Source: Rubrivivax sp. (GTDB lineage: Bacteria > Pseudomonadota > Gammaproteobacteria > Burkholderiales > Burkholderiaceae_C). Taken from it: a stretch of 64,000 nucleotides of DNA. Below are positions 18,553 to 28,059 of the stretch, in pieces (within the stretch, counting starts at the first letter, position 1; the number at the start of each line of letters is the position of its first letter). A model generated the notes under the pieces. It was not told the origin of the DNA, searched no databases, and saw only the letters and a program-made list of their open reading frames with translations. The DNA lies in NCBI GenBank assembly GCA_027487905.1, contig JAIYCR010000002.1, forward strand, positions 1-64,000. Reading direction: 5' to 3'. A program made the translations under genes and the position numbers.

Positions 18553-21500
18553 TCAGTTGCCGGTGCGCAGACCCGGAATCTCGCGCCACTGCAGCCGCGC
18601 ATTGCTCTGCGGCGTGCAGGTGATGACATCGGTGGTGCGGCCCACGTAGCGGGTGGCCGCGCCACCGCCCGGGCAGGACGGCAGGCGCGTCTGGCCGCCC
18701 GGCGGGTTCACCGCCGGCGGCGGCGTGTCGTCGGTGGCGTCGGCCACGTCGCGCACCTTCTGGTCGGACACGTTGCGCGCCAGCACGGCCGTCTGCACGC
18801 CGTTCACGTCCACCGTGCCCAGCAGCCCGCGGCTTGCCAGCCCGCTGATGGGGTCGAACACATAGAGCGCGGCGTCGGGCTGCGGCGAGCACACCGTGCC
18901 CACCGAAGCCGGCGAGCGGATGGAGGTGAAGAACACTGCGCCAGCGCGGAAGCCGATGTTGGACAGCACCATCTCCGAGCTGCCCGGCGGCTCGAAATAC
19001 CAGCCGTCGCGGGCCAGCGACGCGGTGGCGTTCTGGTAGTCGATGCCGGTGCTCGACGAGGCCACCAGCTCGCCGGACGAGGTGCGCGACACCGTGCGCT
19101 GCACCAGCGTGGTCGTGCCCCTGGGCAGGCTGCGCCCCCCGGACGCGAAGGACGGCCGGTCCCAGATGCCCACCACCCGCTGGGCCACCCCGGCGCGGGG
19201 GAAATCGCCGGTCTCCAGCGCCAGCCCGCTGGCCACGGTGACCACCTGGCCGCCGAAGCGCGGGAAGGCCACCTGCGGCGAGCCGGTGATGGGCAGGCGC
19301 GTCACGCCGTCCGAGGCGGTCACCACATACAGCGGCGTGGGCACGTTGGCGCCGGTGACATAGGCCGAGCGCCAGTTGCTGGGGTCGGCGTCGCTGATGT
19401 CCACCTTCCACAGGTTGCCGCGCAGGTCTCCCGCATACACCGTGTCGGCACGGCCATCGTTGTCCAGGTCCAGGATGACCGGCGTGGACAGGCCGTTGCC
19501 GCTGCCGGTGTCCAGCGTGATCTTGTAGTAGCGGCCCGCCCAGTTGCCGGTGCCGTCCGGCCCCTGCACCGGCAGGATGAACAGCACCGCCCGGCCGTTG
19601 GTGGAGCGCACGCCGTTGCCGAAGACCACCGCGTAGCGGCCGTTCTCCAGCTTCACCACCGGGCTTGCCTGCCCGGTGCCCGGCTCGACCGAGATGTCGC
19701 TCACCACATGGCCGAGGTCGGCATCGTCGTCGGCGTTGAAGCTCCAGCGGAACACGCTCGCCGCGTTGGCCTGCGTCAGGTTGCTCGGCGTGGTGGCATC
19801 CAGCGCATAGATGGCGCGGCCACCGCGGCCGAGCGGCGCGAACACATAGGTGCGCCAGTCGCGGGTGCTGGCGCCGCTGACACCGGCGTTCAGGTCGACA
19901 TCGCCCGAGAAGGGGCTGCCGTCGGCGAAGGCCCGCACCCCCAGGTCGTCGCGCACGACCTCGCGCAGCCGCGGGGCGAGGGCCTCGGGCACGAAGGACA
20001 GCACCGGCACGCCAGTGTCGCCGTTGAAGGCGTGCAGCATGCCGTCGCCTGCGCCCACCCACAGCAGCGGCGTGCGGCTGCGGTTGGCGGCCAGGTTGGC
20101 GAAGGTGGAATAGCCCGGGTGCAGCGCATCGGTGTAACGGGCCGACGGGGGCCCCTGCAACCAGGGCGACGCGTTGACCACCGGCCCCAGCACATTGCTG
20201 GCCGGGCGGATGCGGATGTCGCCGGTGCCCTCGGCGCTGCGGTCGCCCCGCATGAAGGCCACCACCTGCTGCCCCTCGGCGCTCGTGAGCGCCGGTGAAC
20301 CTCCCAGGAAGAGCCCGCGCCAGGCCGAGCGCGCAGCGGTCTCGATGTTCGCCCAGGTGAAGGCGAAGCCGTTGACGCCGTCGTTGCTGATCACCTGCCG
20401 GTTGGCCGCAGGCACGGCCGACAGCTGCGCGGCGGCGCTCCAGCTGGCCGTCGTGTTGAAGTTGCGGGTGTTGTTCACCGCGAAGGCCTCGACGTCGCCG
20501 CTGAGCCTGTCGTTGTCGAAGCTCGCCACGTACTTGAAGCTGCCGCCCACGAGCTGGCTGCTCGACACCGAAGGCGACGAGTTGGAGGTGCCCACCGCGT
20601 CGTCGAACACCCGGCGCAGCGAGGCCTCAAGCTGCTCGGGGTTGAACACGATCGAGTAGTTGTCCGGCACGCCGTCCGGGCCGGAGGCGCCGGTGGCGTT
20701 GTTCACCGCGTCCCAGGTGGACACATCGCTCGGCGTGCCGCTGGCCACGCCCTGCGAATCGCGGAAGCCGCCCCACTTCGCGGCGTACCACATCGGGTCT
20801 TCCAGGGCGCTGCCCGGGTTGCCCAGCACGGTGTAGCGCGCCCGGGTGGGCACGTTGTTGCCCGAGGTGCAGTTGTTGCAGCCGCCACTCGCGTTGATGA
20901 AGCCCGTGCCGTTCTGCGCCACACCGGCCTCGTTGGTCACCGGCAGGTTGGTCGGGTCGGTGTAGCTGAAGCCCAGGATGCCGGTGTGGAAGTGCACGCC
21001 GTCGCGGTTGGTGCCCGAGATGGTGTAGCCAAAGCCCTGGCCGCCGCCGCCGGTGCTGTCGGCGATGCGCCGGGTGGTCACCGTCAGCGAGTTGCCCGAC
21101 AGCTCCCATTCGAGCAGACCGTTGAAGTCCTGGTCATAGTCGCCGCCCTGCTCGGAGTCTTCCCACAGCACGATGTAGCGCCCCCGGGTGGCCGTCTGCT
21201 CGATCACGCGGAAGTCCACCAGCGTGCCGCTGCCCGACTGCCCGTTCAGCGTCAGCCGGTAGGCCGGCTGGATCACCGCCTGGGCGCCGGTGGAAGTGGT
21301 CACCGTGATGCGCGGAACGCCCGGGGCCAGTGCCACGCCATAGCTGCGCACCCGGAAGGCCCGCTGGGCCGAGGTGCCGGTGACCGTCGCCGGAACGGTG
21401 CGGATCGGGTTGGTGTTGGCCCAGTAGGCCGCACCCGCCAGCGAATAGGTGCCCCGATAGGCCGGCGCGGCCGGGCACAGCCCCACCGCGTCCGACAGGT

Positions 21501-23169
21501 TGCTCATGCTCTTGGCGGTGCAGGCCGCGTTCTGCTCGGTGGGGGTGTTGCCCACGAAGCGGTTGGTGCCGGGAACGCCCTCGCCGCTTCCCACCTGGTT
21601 GATGTAGGTGGCCAGCGACGAGGCCGCGCCCAGGTCGGAGAAGGGGCCGGTGGTGTCGCCGTCGTAGGAGATGACGCTGGCGTTGAAGTTGACGGTGTTG
21701 ATCGGCCGGCAGGCCGGCGCGCCGAAGGTGTTGTCGATGGCCGAGCCGCGGGTGAAGGGGTCGACCCAGGCGGCCACGGTCAGGCCCATCAGCTCGCCCT
21801 TGGCATCGGCCCCGGAGCCATAGTCCGCAGCCGGCCGGAGCGCGCCGCCGCGCAGGTAGCGCAGCGTCTCGATGAACATCTCGCCGATGGGGTTGCCCCA
21901 GCTCGCGCACTGGTTGTCCACCAGGCCGATGGTCTGGAAGGCGCAGAAGCTGTCGGCGGCGTCGCCGTTGTCGCGCGCCGAGTAGGTGCTGTCCGAGTAG
22001 CGGTAGCCGTAGACCTTCAACGCGTCGATGTTGGTGACGATGCCCGCGTTGCGGGTGAAGGTGCCGTTGGTGAGGTAGTTCACCTCGTTGCGGAAGGAGC
22101 TGGCGTTCTTGCGCAGCACGCCGCCGGAGGTGTTGCGCGAGAACGAACCGGTCATCAGGCCGAACTCGGCGAGGTCCGCCTCGCCATATTCCTGCAGCAG
22201 GCCGATGGGCTTGCTCGCGTCCGGCGTGGGGTAGTCGCGGCAGCGCTCGGCGCCGCGCAGGCCGGCCACGCACACCGCCACCCGCACCACATAGTCGGGC
22301 CGGTCGGGGCTGGCCACGGTGGCGCGCGGCAGACCGGCGTTCAGCCGCGACGGGTAGTCCGACGCCGCCTGGATGCCGGTGCGCGCCGGGTCGTTGCCGT
22401 TGGGCTGGCCGTCCTGGTCCCAGATGTTGTTCTCTTCGTCCCAACGGCACTGGCGGCGCTCATGCGAGTTCCACAGCGAGAAGTTGCCCTCGGCCACCCG
22501 CATCAGCGGCGGGTTGGTGTTCGTGTGGGAGATGGAGGTGTTGCTGCCCAGCGTGGTGTTGCAGATGGAGATCTCGGTGCGGCTGAAGGGCGTGAGGCCA
22601 TTCAGGTTCGGGCGGTCGGCGGTGGGGCTGGGGCCATTGGCGTAGTACTTGGCGAAGGAGTGCGCGTCCATCGGCAGGGACGCCCGCTCGAGCACCGTCA
22701 GCGCCGCGGTGTCGGTGCTGCGCGTGCCGCCGTAGAGCACCTTGCGCAGGATGTCCATGCGCGTCATCGTGGCCCAGTTCAGGAAGTTGCCGTGCCAGGC
22801 GTCGGTGCACAGCGAGGTGCGGCTGGCCAGCACCGTGCTCGGGTTGAAGCGGCGGTCTGCAGTGCTGTAGGTGTAGCACTTGGTCGAGTCGAAGTAGCCC
22901 GAGTAGCGCAGGGTGTGCAGGTAGGTGCCGTCGGGCTGTCCGTCGCCGTTGTAGTCGGAGAACTCGTTGTAGGCCCGGTAGAAGAGCTGGTGGTCCTTGG
23001 ACATGTTCAGCATCACCAGCGGGCGCGGCTGGGCGGTGAGCACGTTCGGCGGAATGGCCTGGATGGGCGTGGAGCTGAGCCCCGTGGGTGCCGCCGCCTG
23101 GGTCATGGTGGTCAGCAGCAGCGCGGGAATCATCACCGCGGCCAGGCCGCGCTTGAGGTGGGCGTTCAT
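18553..23169 (-). CDS. pilY1: type IV pilus tip adhesin/assembly protein PilY1
   Basis: A 1538-residue exported protein with a signal peptide (cleavage near TQA-AAP, residue 26). The C-terminal third is the PilY1 beta-propeller: LLWVGAGDGMLHAFNGD, and the calcium loop DLDNDGRAD at about 1232-1240, which in PilY1 controls pilus extension and retraction. A further EF-hand-like loop DYNGDGQPD lies at 72-80. It caps and primes the pilus together with the minor pilins encoded just upstream (pilX, pilW, pilV, fimT). AGGA lies near ATG 23169. Length is larger than the P. aeruginosa protein (about 1160) because of the N-terminal region. Confidence 0.95.
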   Translation of the reverse strand: MNAHLKRGLAAVMIPALLLTTMTQAAAPTGLSSTPIQAIPPNVLTAQPRPLVMLNMSKDHQLFYRAYNEFSDYNGDGQPDGTYLHTLRYSGYFDSTKCYTYSTADRRFNPSTVLASRTSLCTDAWHGNFLNWATMTRMDILRKVLYGGTRSTDTAALTVLERASLPMDAHSFAKYYANGPSPTADRPNLNGLTPFSRTEISICNTTLGSNTSISHTNTNPPLMRVAEGNFSLWNSHERRQCRWDEENNIWDQDGQPNGNDPARTGIQAASDYPSRLNAGLPRATVASPDRPDYVVRVAVCVAGLRGAERCRDYPTPDASKPIGLLQEYGEADLAEFGLMTGSFSRNTSGGVLRKNASSFRNEVNYLTNGTFTRNAGIVTNIDALKVYGYRYSDSTYSARDNGDAADSFCAFQTIGLVDNQCASWGNPIGEMFIETLRYLRGGALRPAADYGSGADAKGELMGLTVAAWVDPFTRGSAIDNTFGAPACRPINTVNFNASVISYDGDTTGPFSDLGAASSLATYINQVGSGEGVPGTNRFVGNTPTEQNAACTAKSMSNLSDAVGLCPAAPAYRGTYSLAGAAYWANTNPIRTVPATVTGTSAQRAFRVRSYGVALAPGVPRITVTTSTGAQAVIQPAYRLTLNGQSGSGTLVDFRVIEQTATRGRYIVLWEDSEQGGDYDQDFNGLLEWELSGNSLTVTTRRIADSTGGGGQGFGYTISGTNRDGVHFHTGILGFSYTDPTNLPVTNEAGVAQNGTGFINASGGCNNCTSGNNVPTRARYTVLGNPGSALEDPMWYAAKWGGFRDSQGVASGTPSDVSTWDAVNNATGASGPDGVPDNYSIVFNPEQLEASLRRVFDDAVGTSNSSPSVSSSQLVGGSFKYVASFDNDRLSGDVEAFAVNNTRNFNTTASWSAAAQLSAVPAANRQVISNDGVNGFAFTWANIETAARSAWRGLFLGGSPALTSAEGQQVVAFMRGDRSAEGTGDIRIRPASNVLGPVVNASPWLQGPPSARYTDALHPGYSTFANLAANRSRTPLLWVGAGDGMLHAFNGDTGVPVLSFVPEALAPRLREVVRDDLGVRAFADGSPFSGDVDLNAGVSGASTRDWRTYVFAPLGRGGRAIYALDATTPSNLTQANAASVFRWSFNADDDADLGHVVSDISVEPGTGQASPVVKLENGRYAVVFGNGVRSTNGRAVLFILPVQGPDGTGNWAGRYYKITLDTGSGNGLSTPVILDLDNDGRADTVYAGDLRGNLWKVDISDADPSNWRSAYVTGANVPTPLYVVTASDGVTRLPITGSPQVAFPRFGGQVVTVASGLALETGDFPRAGVAQRVVGIWDRPSFASGGRSLPRGTTTLVQRTVSRTSSGELVASSSTGIDYQNATASLARDGWYFEPPGSSEMVLSNIGFRAGAVFFTSIRSPASVGTVCSPQPDAALYVFDPISGLASRGLLGTVDVNGVQTAVLARNVSDQKVRDVADATDDTPPPAVNPPGGQTRLPSCPGGGAATRYVGRTTDVITCTPQSNARLQWREIPGLRTGN

Positions 23170-23221
23170 GGGAGAGGGTTCCTCGTCGACGGCCGATCGG
23201 GGTCAGGCGGGGCGCCGGGCC

Positions 23222-23920
23222 TCACTGGATGATGAAAGGCTGGAAATAGGTCTGCATCACGACCTCGGTGGTCGCGTTCAGGCCGAAGCCGCGCGCCGTG
23301 ATGCGGAAGAAGTCGGCCCGTCCGCTGGCGCGGCTGTAGTACTCGATCAGGTACTCGGGCTGGCGGCTCACGCCGACGATCTCCGGCACGCCGGTGAAGG
23401 TGCCCAGCGGCACGCCGCCGGTGAAGTTGCAGTTGTTGTTCAGGCCCGCGGCGACGCTGGGCTTGGCACCGCCGTTGTTCCACAGGCCGCCGCGGGCCAC
23501 CGGCCACCAGGCCTCCGGGTTGGCGTTGGTGCTCCAGTCGGCCGCGGTGGCGCTCAGCGCAGACGGCGCACACTGGCCGCGCGCGCAGTCTGCCGAGAAA
23601 GCGGCCACCCGCAGCACCACCGGCCGGTCGGGGCGACGGTCGCAGCGCGAGTTGGCTGCCCGCGCCGCAGTGCTCAGCAGCAGGTCGCGCTCGGCGTCGC
23701 GCAGCGCCGCCTCGGCTGCCTGGCGCGCCCGCTCCTGGTCGAGCTGGTTGCGGGCCATGCCCTCACCCAGCGTGGCGTAGCGCGCCGAGAAGATGGCCAG
23801 GCTCGTCAGCACCAGCAGGAACATCAGCACGATGACGAGCGCGATGCCGCGGCCGCGCCGGTGTGGCAAGGCGGCGGGGCAAAGGCGGCGGGTCGGAACG
23901 CGGCTCAGGAGGGCAGACAT
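23222..23920 (-). CDS. pilX: type IV pilus minor pilin PilX
   Basis: A 232-residue PilX protein: basic start, then RGIALVIVLMFLLVLTSLAIF, which is the non-canonical prepilin-like helix of this family lacking the usual FTLxE. The following heptad-like stretch (RNQLDQERARQAAEAALRDAERD) matches the PilX N-terminal domain. Cysteines in the middle (SRCDRR, ADCARGQC) suggest disulphides. ATG 23920 is seven bases after the pilW stop; an upstream ATG in the same frame would overlap pilW more deeply. It is part of the pilus-initiation complex. Confidence 0.9.
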   Translation of the reverse strand: MSALLSRVPTRRLCPAALPHRRGRGIALVIVLMFLLVLTSLAIFSARYATLGEGMARNQLDQERARQAAEAALRDAERDLLLSTAARAANSRCDRRPDRPVVLRVAAFSADCARGQCAPSALSATAADWSTNANPEAWWPVARGGLWNNGGAKPSVAAGLNNNCNFTGGVPLGTFTGVPEIVGVSRQPEYLIEYYSRASGRADFFRITARGFGLNATTEVVMQTYFQPFIIQ

Positions 23921-23927
23921 GGCGCGG

Positions 23928-24962
23928 TCAGAAAGTGGTGGTCTGGCGGTTGCGCAGGCCGAAGACCTGGACATAGGTCTTGCGCAGGCTCAGGTCGCCG
24001 GCAGCCTGGTCGGTGAGCGTGCCGTCGCAGTTCTCGAACTGGCGCGGCGTGGCCGCTGCGCTGCCCAGTGCGGCCGGCGCCTCGAAGGTTCGGGCGATCA
24101 CGCACACCCGCACCGCGCTCACCCGCGCCCAGGGCGCGAACACCACGCCGTCGATGGTGACGTTGGCCAGCGCGTTCACCTCGGCCGCGGTGTGAAAGCG
24201 CGCCGGCGTGCGCGACACATCCTGGAAGACGCCGTAGCGGAACTGCAGGTCGTCCAGCCCCTGCACCAGGGCTCGCCAGTCGGTGCCGCCCGAGCCGGTG
24301 CCGATGCAGCCCAGGCTGAAGGTGGACACCGCGCGGCCTTCCAGCGTCACCGCCTCGTTGACGCCGGCGCGGTTGGCCGCACCGCCCACCAGCGTGTAGT
24401 GGTTGCCGATGAACAGCGGCAGCGTGGGCGGCGTGTTCACCGCGCCGGCCGCGAAGCGCGCGCCGTTGAAGCGGGCGACGTTGCTGTTGACGTCGGTGCC
24501 CTCGCAGTCGGTTCGCTGGCCCACCGAGCCGGAGCCGAAGGCATCGTTGGTGAAGTAGCCCACCACCAGGGTGTCCGCCGCCCCCGCGGTGGCCGCCGGG
24601 CAGGTGCCGGTGGCGATGTCGAACACCGCGCCCTCGCAGCCGAAGATGCCAGTCTCGTAGGCGGCACGCCCGGTGATGTTCAGGTAGCCCTGCAGCGTGT
24701 TGACGTTGGCGGCCGATTCCACCCGCACCGTGGGATAGAAGCCGGCATTGGCCAGGTCCCGCCCGATCAGCCGCAGCGCGGCCAGGCCAGCCTCATGCGC
24801 CGCATTGGCACCGTCGATGCTGCGCTGGGTGCTGCGCGTGCCCACATAGACCGAGGTCGCGGCCAGCACGATCACCAGGCTGATGGCCAGCGCCACCAGC
24901 AGCTCGACCAGGCCCAGGCCCCGGATGGGGGACAGGGCGTGAAGGCGTCCGAGGGGCTTCAT
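23928..24962 (-). CDS. pilW: type IV pilus minor pilin PilW
   Basis: A 344-residue prepilin-like protein. The leader ends IRG and is followed by LGLVELLVALAISLVIVLAA with Glu at +5. Conserved PilW features include AALRLIGRDLANAGFYP after the helix. The ATG overlaps the pilV stop as ATGA (24959-24962) and there is no separate ribosome site, so translation is coupled. It forms the priming subcomplex with PilV, PilX, FimT and PilY1. Confidence 0.92.
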   Translation of the reverse strand: MKPLGRLHALSPIRGLGLVELLVALAISLVIVLAATSVYVGTRSTQRSIDGANAAHEAGLAALRLIGRDLANAGFYPTVRVESAANVNTLQGYLNITGRAAYETGIFGCEGAVFDIATGTCPAATAGAADTLVVGYFTNDAFGSGSVGQRTDCEGTDVNSNVARFNGARFAAGAVNTPPTLPLFIGNHYTLVGGAANRAGVNEAVTLEGRAVSTFSLGCIGTGSGGTDWRALVQGLDDLQFRYGVFQDVSRTPARFHTAAEVNALANVTIDGVVFAPWARVSAVRVCVIARTFEAPAALGSAAATPRQFENCDGTLTDQAAGDLSLRKTYVQVFGLRNRQTTTF

Positions 24963-25585
24963 GGGTTGATCAGCACGCGGGTGCATCGGACACCGGCCGG
25001 CGCGTCCAGCGCCGCCGGGCAGCAGTTGGCGGCCACGGCCGCGTTGTTGCCCGCCGCGCAGACCTCGGAGCTCTGCAGCTCGCCGGCCGCGTTGGTGAAC
25101 TGGCGGTCGAACCAGGCGACGGTAGCGGTCACGCCGACCGCCACGTCGCCCGTCACCGTGACCGACCCCTGCGGAAACTGACGCCGGACCTCCGCGCGCC
25201 AGGTGGCCAGGTCGAAGGCGGCCCGCTCGGCCGGCGTGCACACGGTGGTGAGGCAATCCTCGTCAGGCTCTGGCACGGCGCCCTGCTGCGCGTCCCAGTC
25301 GTCGGTGAACACATAGGCCGAAGGAAGGCTGGCCGTCCCGGTGGCCGCCACATAACGCCCGCCGGCCTGGCCCGGGTTGTCGCGCAGCCGATCGGCCAGG
25401 TCGCTGAACTGCACGGACGCCGCCGAGCGGACCCAGGCGTTCACCTTGAACTTGGCGGTGGCAGCCTGCAGGCCGGCGATGCCCAGCAGGCCGAAGGTCA
25501 TGATGAGGATGACCACCAGCACCTCGATCAGCGAGAAGCCCCGAGCAGGGCGGAAACGGGGGTGGCGACGGCGGATCCGGTCCAT
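24959..25585 (-). CDS. pilV: type IV pilus minor pilin PilV
   Basis: A 208-residue prepilin: the leader ends PARG, then FSLIEVLVVILIMTFGLLGIAGLQ with Glu5, the PilV signature in which the helix continues into GLLGIAGLQ. Four to six cysteines sit in the globular part (EDCLTTVC, EVCAAG, NCCPA). The start overlaps the fimT stop by one base (TGATG) and GGGAG lies seven bases upstream. Second gene of the minor-pilin set. Confidence 0.92.
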   Translation of the reverse strand: MDRIRRRHPRFRPARGFSLIEVLVVILIMTFGLLGIAGLQAATAKFKVNAWVRSAASVQFSDLADRLRDNPGQAGGRYVAATGTASLPSAYVFTDDWDAQQGAVPEPDEDCLTTVCTPAERAAFDLATWRAEVRRQFPQGSVTVTGDVAVGVTATVAWFDRQFTNAAGELQSSEVCAAGNNAAVAANCCPAALDAPAGVRCTRVLINP

Positions 25586-26187
25586 CAGCAGGCTCCCTCG
25601 AAGGGGACCACCCGGGTGCGGCCCTGGGCATTCAGGCAGATGCCGCGGTTGGACGGGCGGGTGGTGGTCTGGTAGCGCAGGTCGAAGCGGCCGGCGTCGC
25701 CTGCCCGGGCCTGGCCCGAGGGCGAGAAGACCAGGCGCGCGGTGTTGGTGCCGGTGGCCTTGGTCAGGCTGTAGCGGCTGTCCAGCGGGCCGGCGGCCAC
25801 CACCAGCAGCTCGGGGCGGGCCGCGCTGTTGGCCGTGCCGGCGCAGGTCTCGTCGATGAAGGCAATCCAGCCGGGCTGCCAGTTGGTGCCCGCATTGCAG
25901 GCCGGCGTGGCCGCGGTGGGGTCGGCGCTGCGGCAGACGATGACGCAGGCGTTGCGGGTCACTGCGTCGCTGCGCGCGCGCATCACCGTGCTGGTCAGCT
26001 CGTTGGCGATGCTGGCCGAACGGTTGCGGATGAGGAAGTCGGAGAAGGACGGCGCCGCCATCGCCGTGAGGATTCCGGCAATGGACAAGGTGACGAGCAC
26101 TTCGACCAGCGTGAGGCCACCCGAACGCGGCCTGCGGCTGCTCTGTTGGCGCGCCCTTGGGAGCACCAGGGGTGTGAGGCCGAGCAT
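25585..26187 (-). CDS. fimT: FimT/GspH-type minor pilin
   Basis: A prepilin whose leader ends SGG before LTLVEVLVTLSIAGILTAMAAPS, with Glu5 present; the first residue is Leu rather than Phe. The globular part matches the GspH/FimT fold (SRYSLTKATGTN, RLVFSPSGQARAG) and contains cysteine pairs. ATG 26187 gives a 24-residue leader, which is more usual than the 39-residue leader from ATG 26232 in the same frame; neither has a strong ribosome site. FimT-type proteins can bind DNA in natural transformation, so it may serve uptake as well as assembly. Confidence 0.85.
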   Translation of the reverse strand: MLGLTPLVLPRARQQSSRRPRSGGLTLVEVLVTLSIAGILTAMAAPSFSDFLIRNRSASIANELTSTVMRARSDAVTRNACVIVCRSADPTAATPACNAGTNWQPGWIAFIDETCAGTANSAARPELLVVAAGPLDSRYSLTKATGTNTARLVFSPSGQARAGDAGRFDLRYQTTTRPSNRGICLNAQGRTRVVPFEGAC

Positions 26188-26313
26188 GGGCGCAGTGTGG
26201 GCGAGGCCCGCAAGCGCAGGGCGCCCGCTCATCCGCGTGGGTCAACCGCTGGTCGGCGCCACCGGCCCGGGCGTGAAGCATCTGGCAGGCCGCAGCCGCC
26301 GGATGCCGGGGCT

Positions 26314-27411
26314 TCAGCTCAGCGCCTGCAGCACCTCGCGCACCGCGTCGTCGGGTGCGGGCATCACCACCGCCCGCCCCAGGCCTTGCAGCAGCACGAA
26401 GCGGATCTCGCCGGCGTCGGCCTTCTTGTCCAGCCGCATCAGCTCCAGATAGCGGTCGGCGCCCAGCGCCGGCCCCCGCACCGGCAGCCGCGCGCGGGCC
26501 ACCAGCGCCTCGATGCGGTCGGCATCGGCGGCGTCGAGCTGCCCCAGCCGCTGCGACAGCCGCGCAGCCATCACCATGCCGCACCCCACCGCTTCGCCGT
26601 GCAGCCATTCGCCATAGCCCAGGCCCGCCTCGATGGCATGCCCGAAGGTGTGGCCGAAGTTCAGGATGGCGCGCAGGCCGCCCTCGCGCTCGTCGGCGCC
26701 CACCACCTGCGCCTTGATCTCGCAGGAGCGCTTCACCGCCTGCGCCAGGGGCGCCGGCTCCAGCGCGGCCAGGGCTTCGACGTGGGTCTCCAGCCAGCCG
26801 AAGAAGGCGGCATCGGCGATGGGCCCGTACTTGATCACCTCGGCCAGCCCGGCCGCGATTTCGCGCGCGGGCAGCGTGGCCAGCGTGTCCAGGTCGGCCA
26901 GCACGCGCTGCGGCTGGTAGAAGGCGCCGATCATGTTCTTGCCCAGCGGGTGGTTCACCGCCGTCTTGCCGCCCACCGATGAATCGACCTGCGCCAGCAG
27001 CGTCGTGGGCACCTGCACGAAGGGCACGCCGCGCATGAAGCAGGCTGCGGCGAAGCCGGCCATGTCGCCCACCACGCCGCCGCCCAGCGCCACCACCAGC
27101 GTGCGGCGGTCGCAGCCGTTGCCCAGCAGCGCATCGAAGACGAGGTTCAGCGAGTTCCAGTCCTTGTGGGCCTCGCCATCGGGCAGCAGCACCTGGCGGA
27201 TGCGGGCGGGGCCGAGGTCGAAGGCCTGGGCCAGCGCGGCGTGCAGCCGCTCCGCGTGCAGCGGCGCGACCACCGGGTTGCTCACCACCATCACCGAACT
27301 GGGGCGCGCCAGGCCCGCCCAGGCCGAGGCCTGGCCGAGCAGGCCGCGGCCGATGTGGATGTCGTAGCTGCGCTCGCCGAGCGCGATGGGAACGAGGGTC
27401 GAAGGGGTCAT
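26314..27411 (-). CDS. aroB: 3-dehydroquinate synthase
   Basis: Second step of the shikimate pathway: converts DAHP to 3-dehydroquinate using NAD and zinc. The 365-residue protein has [19 protein letters not shown] (NAD binding), [20 protein letters not shown], and the zinc ligands in [10 protein letters not shown] (Glu), [11 protein letters not shown] and LHGEAVG (His). It follows aroK by ten bases in the order pilQ-lipoprotein-aroK-aroB common in proteobacteria. ATG 27411. Confidence 0.97.
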   Translation of the reverse strand: MTPSTLVPIALGERSYDIHIGRGLLGQASAWAGLARPSSVMVVSNPVVAPLHAERLHAALAQAFDLGPARIRQVLLPDGEAHKDWNSLNLVFDALLGNGCDRRTLVVALGGGVVGDMAGFAAACFMRGVPFVQVPTTLLAQVDSSVGGKTAVNHPLGKNMIGAFYQPQRVLADLDTLATLPAREIAAGLAEVIKYGPIADAAFFGWLETHVEALAALEPAPLAQAVKRSCEIKAQVVGADEREGGLRAILNFGHTFGHAIEAGLGYGEWLHGEAVGCGMVMAARLSQRLGQLDAADADRIEALVARARLPVRGPALGADRYLELMRLDKKADAGEIRFVLLQGLGRAVVMPAPDDAVREVLQALS

Positions 27412-27421
27412 GGCCCCTGGA

Positions 27422-28057
27422 TCATGCCGCTTTCGGCGCGTCGCTCGCCAGCACGGCGGCGGGCGGGGCTGCGGCGGGGGTGCCGGCTGGCAAGGGCCCC
27501 GGTGCCGAGGCGCCGGGTTGCGACTCCCGGCCGATGCGCGCCATCTCCAGCTGCATCAGCACCATGTTGACCAGCGTGGGCACCGAAGGCCGGCCGGTCT
27601 CGATGACGAAATGCGCGGCTTCGCGGTAGAGCGGGTCGCGCACCGCGTGCAGGTCGCGCAGCCGGGCCAGCGGGTTGGCCACCTGCAGCAGCGGGCGGCG
27701 GGTGTCGCCGCGCAGCCGGCGCATCAGCTCCTCGGGCGAGGAGCGCAGGTACAGGCAGGTGCTGCGCTCGTGCAGCGCGCGCCGGTTGGGCTCGCGCAGC
27801 ACCACGCCGCCGCCGGTGGCCAGCACGCCGGACGTGCCGCGGGTGAGCTCGTCGATGACCGCCTGCTCCAGGTCGCGGAAAGCGGCCTCGCCCTCGCGCT
27901 CGAAGTAGTCGCGCACCGAACACCCCATCCGGTCTTCGATGACCTGATCGGAATCGACGAAGTCCACGCCCAGCCGCTTGGCCACCTGGCGGCCGACCGT
28001 GGACTTGCCGCCGCCGGGCAGGGCGACGAGCGAGACCAGACGGCTTGGGGGCGTCAC
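27422..28057 (-). CDS. aroK: shikimate kinase
   Basis: Phosphorylates shikimate with ATP. The 211-residue protein has a P-loop reading ALPGGGKST, with Ala where the first Gly of the Walker A pattern usually stands; the shikimate-binding DSD (VDSDQVIE), FRDLE and [11 protein letters not shown] are intact. The C-terminal 35 residues are an Ala/Pro-rich extension beyond the normal 170-175. It starts with GTG 28057, two bases after the stop of the lipoprotein gene, so translation is probably coupled. Confidence 0.95.
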   Translation of the reverse strand: MTPPSRLVSLVALPGGGKSTVGRQVAKRLGVDFVDSDQVIEDRMGCSVRDYFEREGEAAFRDLEQAVIDELTRGTSGVLATGGGVVLREPNRRALHERSTCLYLRSSPEELMRRLRGDTRRPLLQVANPLARLRDLHAVRDPLYREAAHFVIETGRPSVPTLVNMVLMQLEMARIGRESQPGASAPGPLPAGTPAAAPPAAVLASDAPKAA

Positions 28058-28059
28058 CT

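Noticed and set aside
18553-23169. several long plus-strand frames across pilY1
   Set aside because: pilY1 has a signal peptide, calcium loops and the propeller on the minus strand; the opposite frames lack any family match or start signals.
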